Assembly (NCBI GenBank): GCA_964431735.1
Contig: CAYSLJ010000153.1
Location: 1-16,180, forward strand
Source: CALARM01 sp964431735
GTDB taxonomy: Bacteria; Vulcanimicrobiota; SpSt-956; JAKJGF01
Direction: 5' to 3'
DNA: 16,180 nucleotides
The notes beneath the pieces were generated by a model. That model was not told where the DNA came from. It searched no databases and worked only from the letters and a program-made list of their open reading frames with translations. The position numbers and the translations under genes were made by a program. Position 1 is the first letter of the stretch. Every line of letters starts with the position of its first letter. Shown here one piece after another: positions 1 through 7,352 of this stretch.

Positions 1-60
1 GAGGATGATAACCGTTCTAACAATTTGCCAGGGTTATTTTCTTACAGTCCCTAAGCATTA

Positions 61-2325
61 TCAGACCATACTCATTTGCATTCTTCTGGCAATATGATCC
101 GGAATACCGTTCTGAATGCCGGAAATATCTTTCCCTGCCATGATAAGTATCTGGGCCGCAGTTTCCCTCATAGGATCATAGTTGTTTTTATTTTCACCTG
201 TATACCACTGGTAGAGCTTATTAATAGATTCACTGTTAAAATTGCCCTGCATAACGTCATTCATTGCCTGCCATATCATGGTCATATTATCAGAGCTCAT
301 TTCCAGTCCTATTGGAGATGTTACAGATGATGGCCTGCTGCCGGATGAAATATGTTGAGGTTCATATGCAGTTTCTGTCTGCTGTGGAGTTATCCCGCCT
401 GTATTGTTCTCTGTTGTGGTTCCGCCTGTATTGTTCTGCTGTGGAGTTATCCCGCCTGTATTGTTCTCTGTTGTGGTTCCGCCTGTATTGTTCTGCTGTG
501 GAGTTATCCCGCCTGTATTGTTCTCTGTTGTGGTTCCGCCTGTTGTGTTCTGCTGTGGAGTTGTCCCGCCTGTCGTGTTCTGCTGTGGAGATGTCTGTGG
601 AGTTCCCTGGGCTGCCATATTGGCATCTACCGGCGGAAGATTTGAACTGTCTATAAGGGTATAAGAAAATCTCGTGTTTGTAGAATTATTTATAATAGCT
701 TTGAAATCGTTAAATTCTTCTTTTCTTATAACCTGGCATCCTGCAGACCAGGTACCGACATTTGCACCGTCTCCGCCGGGATGGAATTGAATACCCCAGC
801 TGGAATTTACTGTACGGCCTTCTCCGTTCGTCCCCATTTTTTCATCTTCGCTTATGATACCGTCATAATTACTGTCAATATGATAACGGATATCACCGGC
901 CTGAATAAGGGCATTATTTTTGCCGTCTCTGTATTCCCTTACCCATGTATCTTTATAAAATCCGTCTGCCAGATGGGAAATACCGTAATTACCATTATCG
1001 TCTACGCCACCGTATTCTCTGCTGTCACGATTATGAATACCTGCGTCAGTAGTGGCATTGAAAGGTACTACCTGTGGCTTCCCATCATTACCTATAGTGA
1101 CTGCATAGATTGTGTCATTATAAACATTTGCGTCTGTGTTGCCCGGACTGCCGTCCTGAAAACTCCTTATGCCGATAAGGTTAACTGATCCAGGTTCTGT
1201 GTTCCATGCTGACGGATCGCCGTTTGCCTGCTGAATAACCACATTTTTCAGATAATCATATTGCTGCTGTGCGGTCATTTTATTAAAGTCAGGAGGACCT
1301 GTCTGTCCTGCACTCTGAGTTCCATCTGTCTGTCCGGTTGTATTTGTCTGGTTCATGGGATCTGTCTGATTTGAAGGATCCATACCTGTTTGATTGGCTG
1401 CTGAAGCAGTTCCAGTTTGCTCTGGATTCGAAATAGCCACACCTGAAACTATACCATTACATGGCTCTCCCTGGGCTGCAGCATATTTTTCCAGATCTTC
1501 TTTTGTGCATTGAACAGGGCCTTTACCTGTAGGATCATTTACCATATACATACCTGTTTTTTCATCATATCCTGATACTGTTACAAAATGTCCGTCTTTG
1601 TAATCAGATGCAGGAATTGTACCTTTACCCAGTAGAACTACAGGATGACCCTCATTGAGTTGACTGTTTACGCTGTTAAGGCCTGTTATTTTCTCTGCCG
1701 TTGCTCCGGAATTTTCTGCTCCCCTCTTTATAGCTTCAAGAGTAGTAAAGGTGCTGTGTTCTGAATCAACTCTGTTACCATTGCTGTCTACACCGTCTTT
1801 TATAGTGCTGTCAAATTGATCTGTTACTATAGGTTTACCATCACTGTTTGTATACATGGCCTGACGGCTTGCCTGTATGGTATCTACAGTAGAAGCGTTC
1901 GCTTCTGCTCCTCCGGGAGTCAAATTAACTCCTTTGAGTGCCATAGCAAGTGATGTAGGGCCACAGTCAGCATTTCTGCCGTTTGGATCTCCTTCAAACT
2001 GATTCATGTGAATAGCATTTGAATTTATTTTATTTTGATTTGCTAATTTTTCCTCTTCTGCTTTCTTTTCCTCTTCTGCTAATTTTTCCTCTTCTACTTT
2101 CTTTTCCTCTTCTGCTATTTTTGAAGCCTGATCTGAAAGTTCTACTTTATCAGATGTATCTGTTTTAGGTGTTGTAGATTTATCATCCGTTCCGGATGTA
2201 GTTGATGAATTATTTTTATTCTGGGAAGTAGTTTTTGGGGAATTATCAGTTTTAGGCTGGCCGGTGTTAGTTTTAGGTGCCGATGTTTTTGGAGCAGGAG
2301 AACTTCCTGATGAAATAACTGACAT
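61..2325 (-). CDS. C39-like cysteine peptidase / YkuD-like multidomain protein with EF-hand loop and Thr-Gly-Gln repeats
   Basis: A 754-residue protein read from ATG 2325, which has AGGAG 11 bases upstream (2337-2341). A GTG at 2382 would add 19 residues but has no visible ribosome site. Order of parts: a Ser/Thr/Lys/Pro-rich disordered head; a Glu/Lys coiled coil (about 61-97); a C39-type papain-like domain with Cys in NADCGPTSLAM (Cys121), His in DGHFVTVSGY (His246) and Asp in VNDPTG (Asp264); a Gln/Thr linker; a second domain (about 352-560) ending in FHPGG and WSAGCQV, the His (515) and Cys (530) pattern of YkuD-like L,D-transpeptidase folds; and within it an EF-hand-like loop DSNYDGIISEDE (484-495). 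Then come TTGG/PQQN repeats (579-649) and an alpha-helical tail. It probably acts on peptides or peptidoglycan. No signal peptide or membrane segment is visible, so its location and export route are unknown. The domain calls are by motif; the exact substrate cannot be told. Confidence 0.72.
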   Translation of the reverse strand: MSVISSGSSPAPKTSAPKTNTGQPKTDNSPKTTSQNKNNSSTTSGTDDKSTTPKTDTSDKVELSDQASKIAEEEKKVEEEKLAEEEKKAEEEKLANQNKINSNAIHMNQFEGDPNGRNADCGPTSLAMALKGVNLTPGGAEANASTVDTIQASRQAMYTNSDGKPIVTDQFDSTIKDGVDSNGNRVDSEHSTFTTLEAIKRGAENSGATAEKITGLNSVNSQLNEGHPVVLLGKGTIPASDYKDGHFVTVSGYDEKTGMYMVNDPTGKGPVQCTKEDLEKYAAAQGEPCNGIVSGVAISNPEQTGTASAANQTGMDPSNQTDPMNQTNTTGQTDGTQSAGQTGPPDFNKMTAQQQYDYLKNVVIQQANGDPSAWNTEPGSVNLIGIRSFQDGSPGNTDANVYNDTIYAVTIGNDGKPQVVPFNATTDAGIHNRDSREYGGVDDNGNYGISHLADGFYKDTWVREYRDGKNNALIQAGDIRYHIDSNYDGIISEDEKMGTNGEGRTVNSSWGIQFHPGGDGANVGTWSAGCQVIRKEEFNDFKAIINNSTNTRFSYTLIDSSNLPPVDANMAAQGTPQTSPQQNTTGGTTPQQNTTGGTTTENNTGGITPQQNNTGGTTTENNTGGITPQQNNTGGTTTENNTGGITPQQTETAYEPQHISSGSRPSSVTSPIGLEMSSDNMTMIWQAMNDVMQGNFNSESINKLYQWYTGENKNNYDPMRETAAQILIMAGKDISGIQNGIPDHIARRMQMSMV
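381..600. repeat. 57-bp in-frame tandem repeat inside the C39/YkuD gene
   Basis: Units starting at 381, 438, 495 and 552 share the word GCTGTGGAG at an exact 57-bp spacing. They are followed by a shorter copy 30 bp later at 582. On the minus strand each 57-bp unit encodes 19 residues of Gly-Gly-Thr/Asn-Gln type. The period is a multiple of three, so gain or loss of copies keeps the frame open. The near identity of the first units suggests recent expansion. Confidence 0.9.
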
Positions 2326-2400
2326 GTTATCAATCACTCCTTTAATTGGCACTATGTCTATAAAATGTGCCATGAGAATCACTAAATAAGCTTTACAATA

Positions 2401-2430
2401 TATATATCACGAAAATTTGACTTTTGTAAA
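2401..2430 (-). promoter_or_regulatory. possible promoter of the C39/YkuD gene
   Basis: On the minus strand TTTACA (2425-2430) is followed after 18 bases by TATATA (2401-2406), a moderate sigma70-like match. It lies 75 bp upstream of the chosen ATG and just past the uvrB stop. The AT-rich context makes chance matches easy, so this is tentative. Confidence 0.3.
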
Positions 2431-2440
2431 TATAGGACCT

Positions 2441-4414
2441 TTAAAATTTACGCACTTTCTTTATCTCATCCCTGAGTTCTGCAGCTCTTTCAAAATCCCA
2501 TTTCAATGATGCTTCATTCATTGCTTTTTCCAGTTCTTTGATTAAATCTTTTGTTTCAGTTTCTGTAAGAAACTGTTCACTTTCAGGCGTTTTATAAACT
2601 TCTTTTTTCTCAGATATTCTTACCATGCCAAGTATATTTTTTACCGATTTTGTTACAGTCTGTGGCACTATGCCATGTTGTTCATTGTACGCCTTCTGTA
2701 TTTTTCTTCTTCTCTCTGTCTCTTCCATAGCTTTTTTTATGGAACCGGTTATATTATCTGCATAAAGAATGACTTCTCCTCCTGCATTTCTTGCCGCTCT
2801 TCCTATAGTCTGTATAAGTGATGTTTCAGAACGCAGAAACCCTTCTTTATCTGCGTCCAGTATTGCTACAAGCGATACTTCCGGCAGGTCGAGTCCTTCT
2901 CTTAATAGATTTACTCCTATCAGTACATCAAATTCACCGAGTCTCAAATCTGTCAATATTTCCACTCTATCAAGGGTATCTACATCACAGTGAAGGTAGT
3001 TTACCTTTATGCCGAGATCTTTTAAATATTCAGCCAGTTCTTCAGACATTTTTTTTGTAAGGGTTGTAACAAGGACTCTTTCTCCTTTTTCCACTCTTAT
3101 TTTTATTTCATTTATAAGATTATCTACCTGATTTTTTAACGGTTTTACTGTCAACAGAGGATCTATAAGACCTGTAGGTCTGATTATCTGTTCTACAATT
3201 TTTGAGCTTTTTTGTAATTCATATATGCCAGGTGTGGCAGAAACATATATAACCTGATTTATTTTCGCCATAAACTCTTCAAAAGTGAGAGGCCTGTTAT
3301 CATAGGCAGAGGGAAGACGGAATCCATGGTCTATAAGGCTGGTTTTCCTTGACCTGTCTCCGATAGACATACCTTTAAGCTGTGGAAGTGTAACATGGGA
3401 TTCATCTATAATAACAATAAAGTCAGAAGGAAAATAATCTATAAGAGTATAAGGAGGTTCTCCTTTACCTCTTCCGCTTAAATGTCGGGAATAGTTTTCT
3501 ATGCCATGACAGTAGCCAAGCTGCTGAAGACATTCTATGTCATATCTGGTTCTTTCCGAAATCCTCTGTGCTTCTATATCCATGCCCCGGGAATGAAACC
3601 AGTCCACTCTTTCTCTCATTTCTCGTTTTATATTGTAAATTGCTTCTTCCAGCTTTTCTTCCTGTGTAATAAAATGTTTTGCAGGGTAAATGGTCAGTTT
3701 TTTTTGTTTTTGAATAGTTTTACCACTGGAATGGTCGACAGTAGAAATGTCATCTATTTCATCACCGAAAAATTCTATTCTATAAAGTATATTATCTCTG
3801 TCTACAGGATGAATTTCTACTAATTCTCCTTTTACCCGGAACCTTCCTCTTGTAAGTTCCAGATCATTTCTTTCATAATATAATGTTACAAGTTTTTCTA
3901 ACAATTCATCTCTTTCTATTTCCTGTCCTTTTTCTATTTTAATAAGAGTATTTTTATAATCTTCCGGTGTACCAAGGCCATAAATACAGGAAATACTGGC
4001 AACTATAATGACATCGGTATTCTCTATGACAGACTGGGTGGCACAGTGTCTTAATCTGTCTATTTCATCATTTATTTTTGCGTCTTTTTCTATATACGTA
4101 TCAGTCTGAGGTATATATGCTTCAGGCTGGTAATAATCATAATAACTTACAAAATATTCCACTCTGTTTTCCGGAAAAAAATCTTTAAATTCACTGCAGA
4201 GCTGTGCTGCAAGGGTTTTGTTGTGGCTTATTACAAGAGCCGGCCTTCCGACTTTTTCTATGACATTTGCTACTGTAAAGGTTTTCCCGGAACCGGTAAC
4301 GCCAAGAAGGGTTTGCTCTTTCATTCCTCTTAAAATACCTTCTATCAGATTTTTTATAGCATTACACTGATCACCACGGGGAGTAAAATCAGATTTTAAT
4401 TTGAATAAAGACAA
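2441..4414 (-). CDS. uvrB: UvrABC excinuclease subunit B
   Basis: UvrB is the damage-verifying helicase-like subunit of bacterial nucleotide excision repair, loaded by UvrA and joined by UvrC. The 657-residue product is full length. Visible landmarks: Walker A GVTGSGKT (38-45), the damage-binding beta-hairpin region with the YYDYYQPEAYIP segment (about 91-103), Walker B DESH (337-340), helicase motif VI QTIGRAARN (535-543), and a C-terminal UVR motif (about 622-656) that would contact UvrC. I chose the TTG at 4414 because CCTCC on the plus strand (4421-4425) is a strong GGAGG site six bases upstream, and it gives the usual family start MSLFKLKSDF. The ATG at 4435 lies upstream of that site and is unlikely. 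An intrinsic terminator separates it from the response regulator upstream, so it is probably transcribed on its own. Confidence 0.97.
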   Translation of the reverse strand: MSLFKLKSDFTPRGDQCNAIKNLIEGILRGMKEQTLLGVTGSGKTFTVANVIEKVGRPALVISHNKTLAAQLCSEFKDFFPENRVEYFVSYYDYYQPEAYIPQTDTYIEKDAKINDEIDRLRHCATQSVIENTDVIIVASISCIYGLGTPEDYKNTLIKIEKGQEIERDELLEKLVTLYYERNDLELTRGRFRVKGELVEIHPVDRDNILYRIEFFGDEIDDISTVDHSSGKTIQKQKKLTIYPAKHFITQEEKLEEAIYNIKREMRERVDWFHSRGMDIEAQRISERTRYDIECLQQLGYCHGIENYSRHLSGRGKGEPPYTLIDYFPSDFIVIIDESHVTLPQLKGMSIGDRSRKTSLIDHGFRLPSAYDNRPLTFEEFMAKINQVIYVSATPGIYELQKSSKIVEQIIRPTGLIDPLLTVKPLKNQVDNLINEIKIRVEKGERVLVTTLTKKMSEELAEYLKDLGIKVNYLHCDVDTLDRVEILTDLRLGEFDVLIGVNLLREGLDLPEVSLVAILDADKEGFLRSETSLIQTIGRAARNAGGEVILYADNITGSIKKAMEETERRRKIQKAYNEQHGIVPQTVTKSVKNILGMVRISEKKEVYKTPESEQFLTETETKDLIKELEKAMNEASLKWDFERAAELRDEIKKVRKF

Positions 4415-4442
4415 AATAAACCTCCGTAATAACATATGAAAT

Positions 4443-4475
4443 AAAAAGGATTACCGGGATTTTTCCCGGTAATCC
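4443..4475 (-). terminator. Rho-independent terminator after the hydrogenase locus
   Basis: A perfect 12-bp stem, 4448-4459 with 4464-4475 (GGATTACCGGGA and its complement), encloses a four-base loop. On the minus strand it is followed by five T residues (4443-4447). It begins about 20 bases after the response regulator stop and ends before the uvrB ribosome site, so it marks the 3' end of the hydrogenase transcript. Confidence 0.92.
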
Positions 4476-4496
4476 TCTAAATTCCATCAATCCCTG

Positions 4497-4880
4497 TCAT
4501 TTCTTTATATGATCTTCTACAGTCTTTAATAATACTTCCGGTTTTATTGGTTTTTCCAGCACTGCCTTTACAGGGAGCCAGTCTTCGTCAGGTTCAAAAC
4601 CGAAAGGAAGGTTCATCTCATGCCTTATACCTGTTACCAGTATAATAGGTATGCCTTTTGTCTTTTCTTCTTTATTCAGACTCCTTGCTACATCAAAACC
4701 TTCTGTTTTTCTTGTCATCATAACATCAAGAAGAATTATATTTGGGGGATCGTTTTTTGCTTTCTCCAATCCTTCTTCTCCGTCAGGAGCATGGTCTACT
4801 TCATAACCTTTTGCTTCCAGTAAGTTAGTCATAGCATCCACTAAATCAGGATCATCGTCAATAATAAGGACCTTACTCAT
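4497..4880 (-). CDS. single-domain (CheY-like) response regulator
   Basis: A 127-residue stand-alone receiver domain with no output domain. The acidic pocket DDD (8-10), the phospho-acceptor Asp52 in ILLDVMM, Thr83 in LVTG and Lys110 in LEKPI are all present, so it should accept a phosphoryl group. A strong GGAGG site (plus strand 4888-4892) precedes the ATG. It is the last gene before the terminator of the hydrogenase locus. The only kinase in the window is encoded upstream in the same locus, which makes that kinase its likely donor. With no DNA-binding domain it must act by protein contact or as a phosphorelay intermediate; the target is not visible. Confidence 0.93.
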   Translation of the reverse strand: MSKVLIIDDDPDLVDAMTNLLEAKGYEVDHAPDGEEGLEKAKNDPPNIILLDVMMTRKTEGFDVARSLNKEEKTKGIPIILVTGIRHEMNLPFGFEPDEDWLPVKAVLEKPIKPEVLLKTVEDHIKK

Positions 4881-4900
4881 TTATTTCCCTCCTTCGTATT

Positions 4901-4965
4901 AGCGTTCAGCATTTCAGCATTTTTACTGACCTGTGCCTGTCTGACCTGCTGACCTGCTGATTGCT
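4901..4965. repeat. degenerate stem-loop spacer element A
   Basis: Imperfect inverted repeat between hydC and the response regulator gene. Arms 4901-4919 and 4947-4965 match at 15 of 19 positions around a 27-base loop. The arms are built from stuttered words such as TCAGCA and GACCTGCT. The outermost ten bases, AGCGTTCAGC, recur exactly at 13891-13900. Confidence 0.75.
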
Positions 4966-4981
4966 ACAAGATTATTGTAAT

Positions 4982-5476
4982 TTATTTTCTATAACTTTTC
5001 AATATCTTAAGTACACTCTTTGGTGTTAAATTACCATATATTTTATCATCTATCATTATAACCGGCGCAAGGCCGCATGCTCCCAGACATCTTGCCTCCT
5101 GCAGAGTAAATAGATTGTCTTCGCTTGTACCTCCTACTTCTATATTCAGATCCTCTTTTATTGCATTCAATACTTTATCTGCACCTTTAATATAGCAGGC
5201 AGTGCCAAGACATACTGAAATTATATGTTTCCCTCTCGGCTTGAGAGTAAAATAATGATAAAACGTAGCTACACCCCAGATATGAGATGTCGGTATATTC
5301 ATTGTAAGAGCAATTTCATCCATTACTGCCCTGTCAAGATACCCGTAAAGTTCCTGGGCTTTATGAAGTATTCCTATAAGATATGATTCAGGATGGGGGT
5401 TATGTTTAACCTTTTCCATAAATTCTTTTAATTCAATCATTTTTTCGTCATTTAAATCAATTTTTGTGTCAATCAT
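4982..5476 (-). CDS. hydC: NADH-linked [FeFe]-hydrogenase subunit HydC (NuoE/HndA-like, thioredoxin-fold [2Fe-2S])
   Basis: A 164-residue NuoE-like subunit that carries one [2Fe-2S] cluster and passes electrons between the flavoprotein HydB and the rest of the complex. The ligand pattern is complete: Cys89 and Cys94 (CLGTAC), then Cys130 and Cys134 (CLGAC). The N-terminal helical bundle typical of NuoE is present. I start at ATG 5476, with AGGAG at 5487-5491 ten bases upstream. The longer open frame to 5539 only translates the repetitive spacer. It lies after hydA here, whereas in many Hnd/Hyd operons the NuoE-like gene comes first (recalled). Confidence 0.95.
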   Translation of the reverse strand: MIDTKIDLNDEKMIELKEFMEKVKHNPHPESYLIGILHKAQELYGYLDRAVMDEIALTMNIPTSHIWGVATFYHYFTLKPRGKHIISVCLGTACYIKGADKVLNAIKEDLNIEVGGTSEDNLFTLQEARCLGACGLAPVIMIDDKIYGNLTPKSVLKILKSYRK

Positions 5477-5504
5477 GTTATCTACACTCCTAATCAGGTG
5501 ACGG

Positions 5505-5553
5505 GTGATGCGTGACACGTTATTTACATCACGTATCACATATCACGTATCAC
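5505..5553. repeat. degenerate stem-loop spacer element B between hydA and hydC
   Basis: ATCACGTATCAC occurs twice exactly (5528-5539 and 5542-5553). GTGATGCGTGAC (5505-5516) is a 10-of-12 inverted match to these copies, so the spacer can fold into alternative hairpins on either strand. It lies between the hydA stop and the hydC ribosome site. Confidence 0.75.
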
Positions 5554-5562
5554 TCTTCACTC

Positions 5563-7338
5563 TTAATATTTCGCTTTAACATCTTTAGAAATTATACCCA
5601 CGGGCTCATGAGGTTTATAATGGGTATGTAATAACTCATGAGATATGGGACTGAGAGGTCTACCGAGGAATTCTCTGTAGATTCTCTGTATATCGGGGTT
5701 CGCATGGCTTCTTCTGAAGGTTCTCTGCCTGTCAATATTATATAATGCTTCTGCTCTTTTTTTGAGTAATTCTTCATCGAGAGGCATTGAATTGGAACCG
5801 GCATATGGCTGACCGCCTCCGCCGATACATCCGCCGGGACACCCCATTATTTCAATAAAGTGGTATCTTTTTGGATCTTTTCTTACTATTTCGAGAAGGG
5901 TATTTGCATTGCCAAGTCCATGTGCTACAGCGACTCTTATTTCCTTGCCGTCCATTACGACTTTCCCTTCTTTTATGCCTTCAAAGCCCCGTAAATTCTC
6001 AAACTCTATATCAATAAGCGTTTCCGCAGTATACAACTCGTAGGCAGTACGTAAAGCTGCTTCCATAACTCCTCCCGATACGCCGAATATTGTTCCCGCA
6101 CCTGATGATAATCCGAGAGGTCTGTCAAAACTTTCACCTTTTATATTGACAAAATCTATACCTGAAGATTTTATCATCCATGCAATTTCTCTTGTAGTTA
6201 CAACATAATCAGTAGCCTGTAAACCCCTTACCATAAGTTCCGGTCTTGCAGCTTCATATTTTTTTGCAGTACAGCACATTATGGCAACATTCAGAATGTT
6301 TTCAGGAGCTACTTTTATTTTCTCCGCAAAATAGGTCTTTGTCATAGAACTTAGCATAGACATAGGAGATTTGCAGGTAGATACGTTTTCCAGTAAATCG
6401 GGATAGAACTGTTCCACACATTTCATCCATGCACTTGAACAGGAGGTAATCATTGGCAGTTTCCCGTTGCCCTGAAGCCTGTCCAGAAATTCACTTGCTT
6501 CTTCCATTATGGTAAGATCTGCTGAAAATTGTGTGTCAAACACATAGTCAAACCCGAGCTTCCTTAAAGCTGCTACCAGATTATGTTCCATGTTTAAACC
6601 TGGCTCAAGGTCAAAGGCTTCGCCTATGGCAGCTCTTACAGAAGGGGCAAATTGCGCTATTTTTACGAACGATTTATCGCCGAGTTTTCCGAAAAGATCC
6701 TGTGTGTAGTTCTTCTCAACAAAAGCGGCGGTAGGGCAGACATTTATACACTGGCCACAGCCGGTACAGACACTGTCTTTAAATGGCATTTCATAAGCAG
6801 GCATAACTACGGTCTTGAAGCCTCTGTGTGCATAACGAAGGGCATTTACTTTCTGAATCTCCGAACATATCCTTATACATCTGCCACAGAGAATACATTT
6901 ATTGGGATCTCTTATTACGGAATGGGATGAAAGATCCTTTTCATAATGTTTCTTTTCACCTTCGAAATGTCTGTGTCTGATACCTATGGCATAGGCAAGT
7001 CTCTGGAGTTCGCAGTTTCCGTCTCTTTCACATATATGACAGTCTTCCGGGTGGTTATCCAGTATAAGTTCTACTATATCCCGTCTTGCAGTCCTGAGTT
7101 CTTTTGTGTTAGTATGAATCCTCATACCGTCTTTTACAGGGAATGTACATGATGCTGCATAATTTTTCATGCCTTCTACTTCAACAATACAGACCCTGCA
7201 GGCACCTTCAATTGAAAGCTGGGGATGATAGCAGAGACGGGGGATATGAAAGCCGAGTTTATCTGCACACTGCATTATTGTCTGTCCATCCTCTACTTTA
7301 TAGGGATTATTATTTATATAAATAGTAATTTCACTCAT
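5563..7338 (-). CDS. hydA: [FeFe]-hydrogenase catalytic subunit HydA (HndD-like)
   Basis: A 591-residue modular [FeFe]-hydrogenase that reversibly reduces protons to H2. Modules in order: plant-type [2Fe-2S] (Cys36, 47, 50, 64); a His/Cys [4Fe-4S] site (His96, Cys100, Cys103, Cys109); two ferredoxin-type [4Fe-4S] clusters (Cys148/151/154/158 and Cys191/194/197/201); the H-cluster domain; and a C-terminal small-subunit-like segment with YREFLGRP and SHELLHTHY. H-cluster motifs: L1 reads TSCSSAW (298-304), L2 reads MCCTAKKYE (354-362), and L3 reads EIMGCPGGCIGGGGQP (496-511). L3 is standard, while L1 and L2 differ from the usual TSCCPxW and MPCxxKxxE. No extra C-terminal [2Fe-2S] domain as in Thermotoga HydA is visible. 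An AGGAG-type site precedes the ATG. The gene sits 14 bp after hydB. Membership in an electron-confurcating or bifurcating complex is inferred from the neighbours. Confidence 0.96.
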   Translation of the reverse strand: MSEITIYINNNPYKVEDGQTIMQCADKLGFHIPRLCYHPQLSIEGACRVCIVEVEGMKNYAASCTFPVKDGMRIHTNTKELRTARRDIVELILDNHPEDCHICERDGNCELQRLAYAIGIRHRHFEGEKKHYEKDLSSHSVIRDPNKCILCGRCIRICSEIQKVNALRYAHRGFKTVVMPAYEMPFKDSVCTGCGQCINVCPTAAFVEKNYTQDLFGKLGDKSFVKIAQFAPSVRAAIGEAFDLEPGLNMEHNLVAALRKLGFDYVFDTQFSADLTIMEEASEFLDRLQGNGKLPMITSCSSAWMKCVEQFYPDLLENVSTCKSPMSMLSSMTKTYFAEKIKVAPENILNVAIMCCTAKKYEAARPELMVRGLQATDYVVTTREIAWMIKSSGIDFVNIKGESFDRPLGLSSGAGTIFGVSGGVMEAALRTAYELYTAETLIDIEFENLRGFEGIKEGKVVMDGKEIRVAVAHGLGNANTLLEIVRKDPKRYHFIEIMGCPGGCIGGGGQPYAGSNSMPLDEELLKKRAEALYNIDRQRTFRRSHANPDIQRIYREFLGRPLSPISHELLHTHYKPHEPVGIISKDVKAKY

Positions 7339-7352
7339 AAGATTATCTCTCC

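Noticed and set aside
264..656. Plus-strand open frames with Cys/Leu/Tyr-rich repeats opposite the C39/YkuD gene
   Set aside because: They are antisense readings of the 57-bp repeat; the minus-strand frame has recognisable domains and a ribosome site, and these do not.
2426..2451. Terminator after uvrB (GTAAAT...ATTTAC)
   Set aside because: The six-base AT-rich arms overlap the uvrB stop and no T-run follows on the minus strand.
4415..4435. ATG start of uvrB at 4435
   Set aside because: It lies upstream of the GGAGG site; TTG 4414 has ideal spacing and gives the family-typical N-terminus.
4965..4979. Small TACAA/TTGTA hairpin just after hydC as an attenuator
   Set aside because: Five-base arms without a T-run are too weak to support a function.
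5477..5539. N-terminal extension of HydC to 5539
   Set aside because: It translates the GTGATACGTGA spacer repeat, and the ribosome site lies after it, before ATG 5476.
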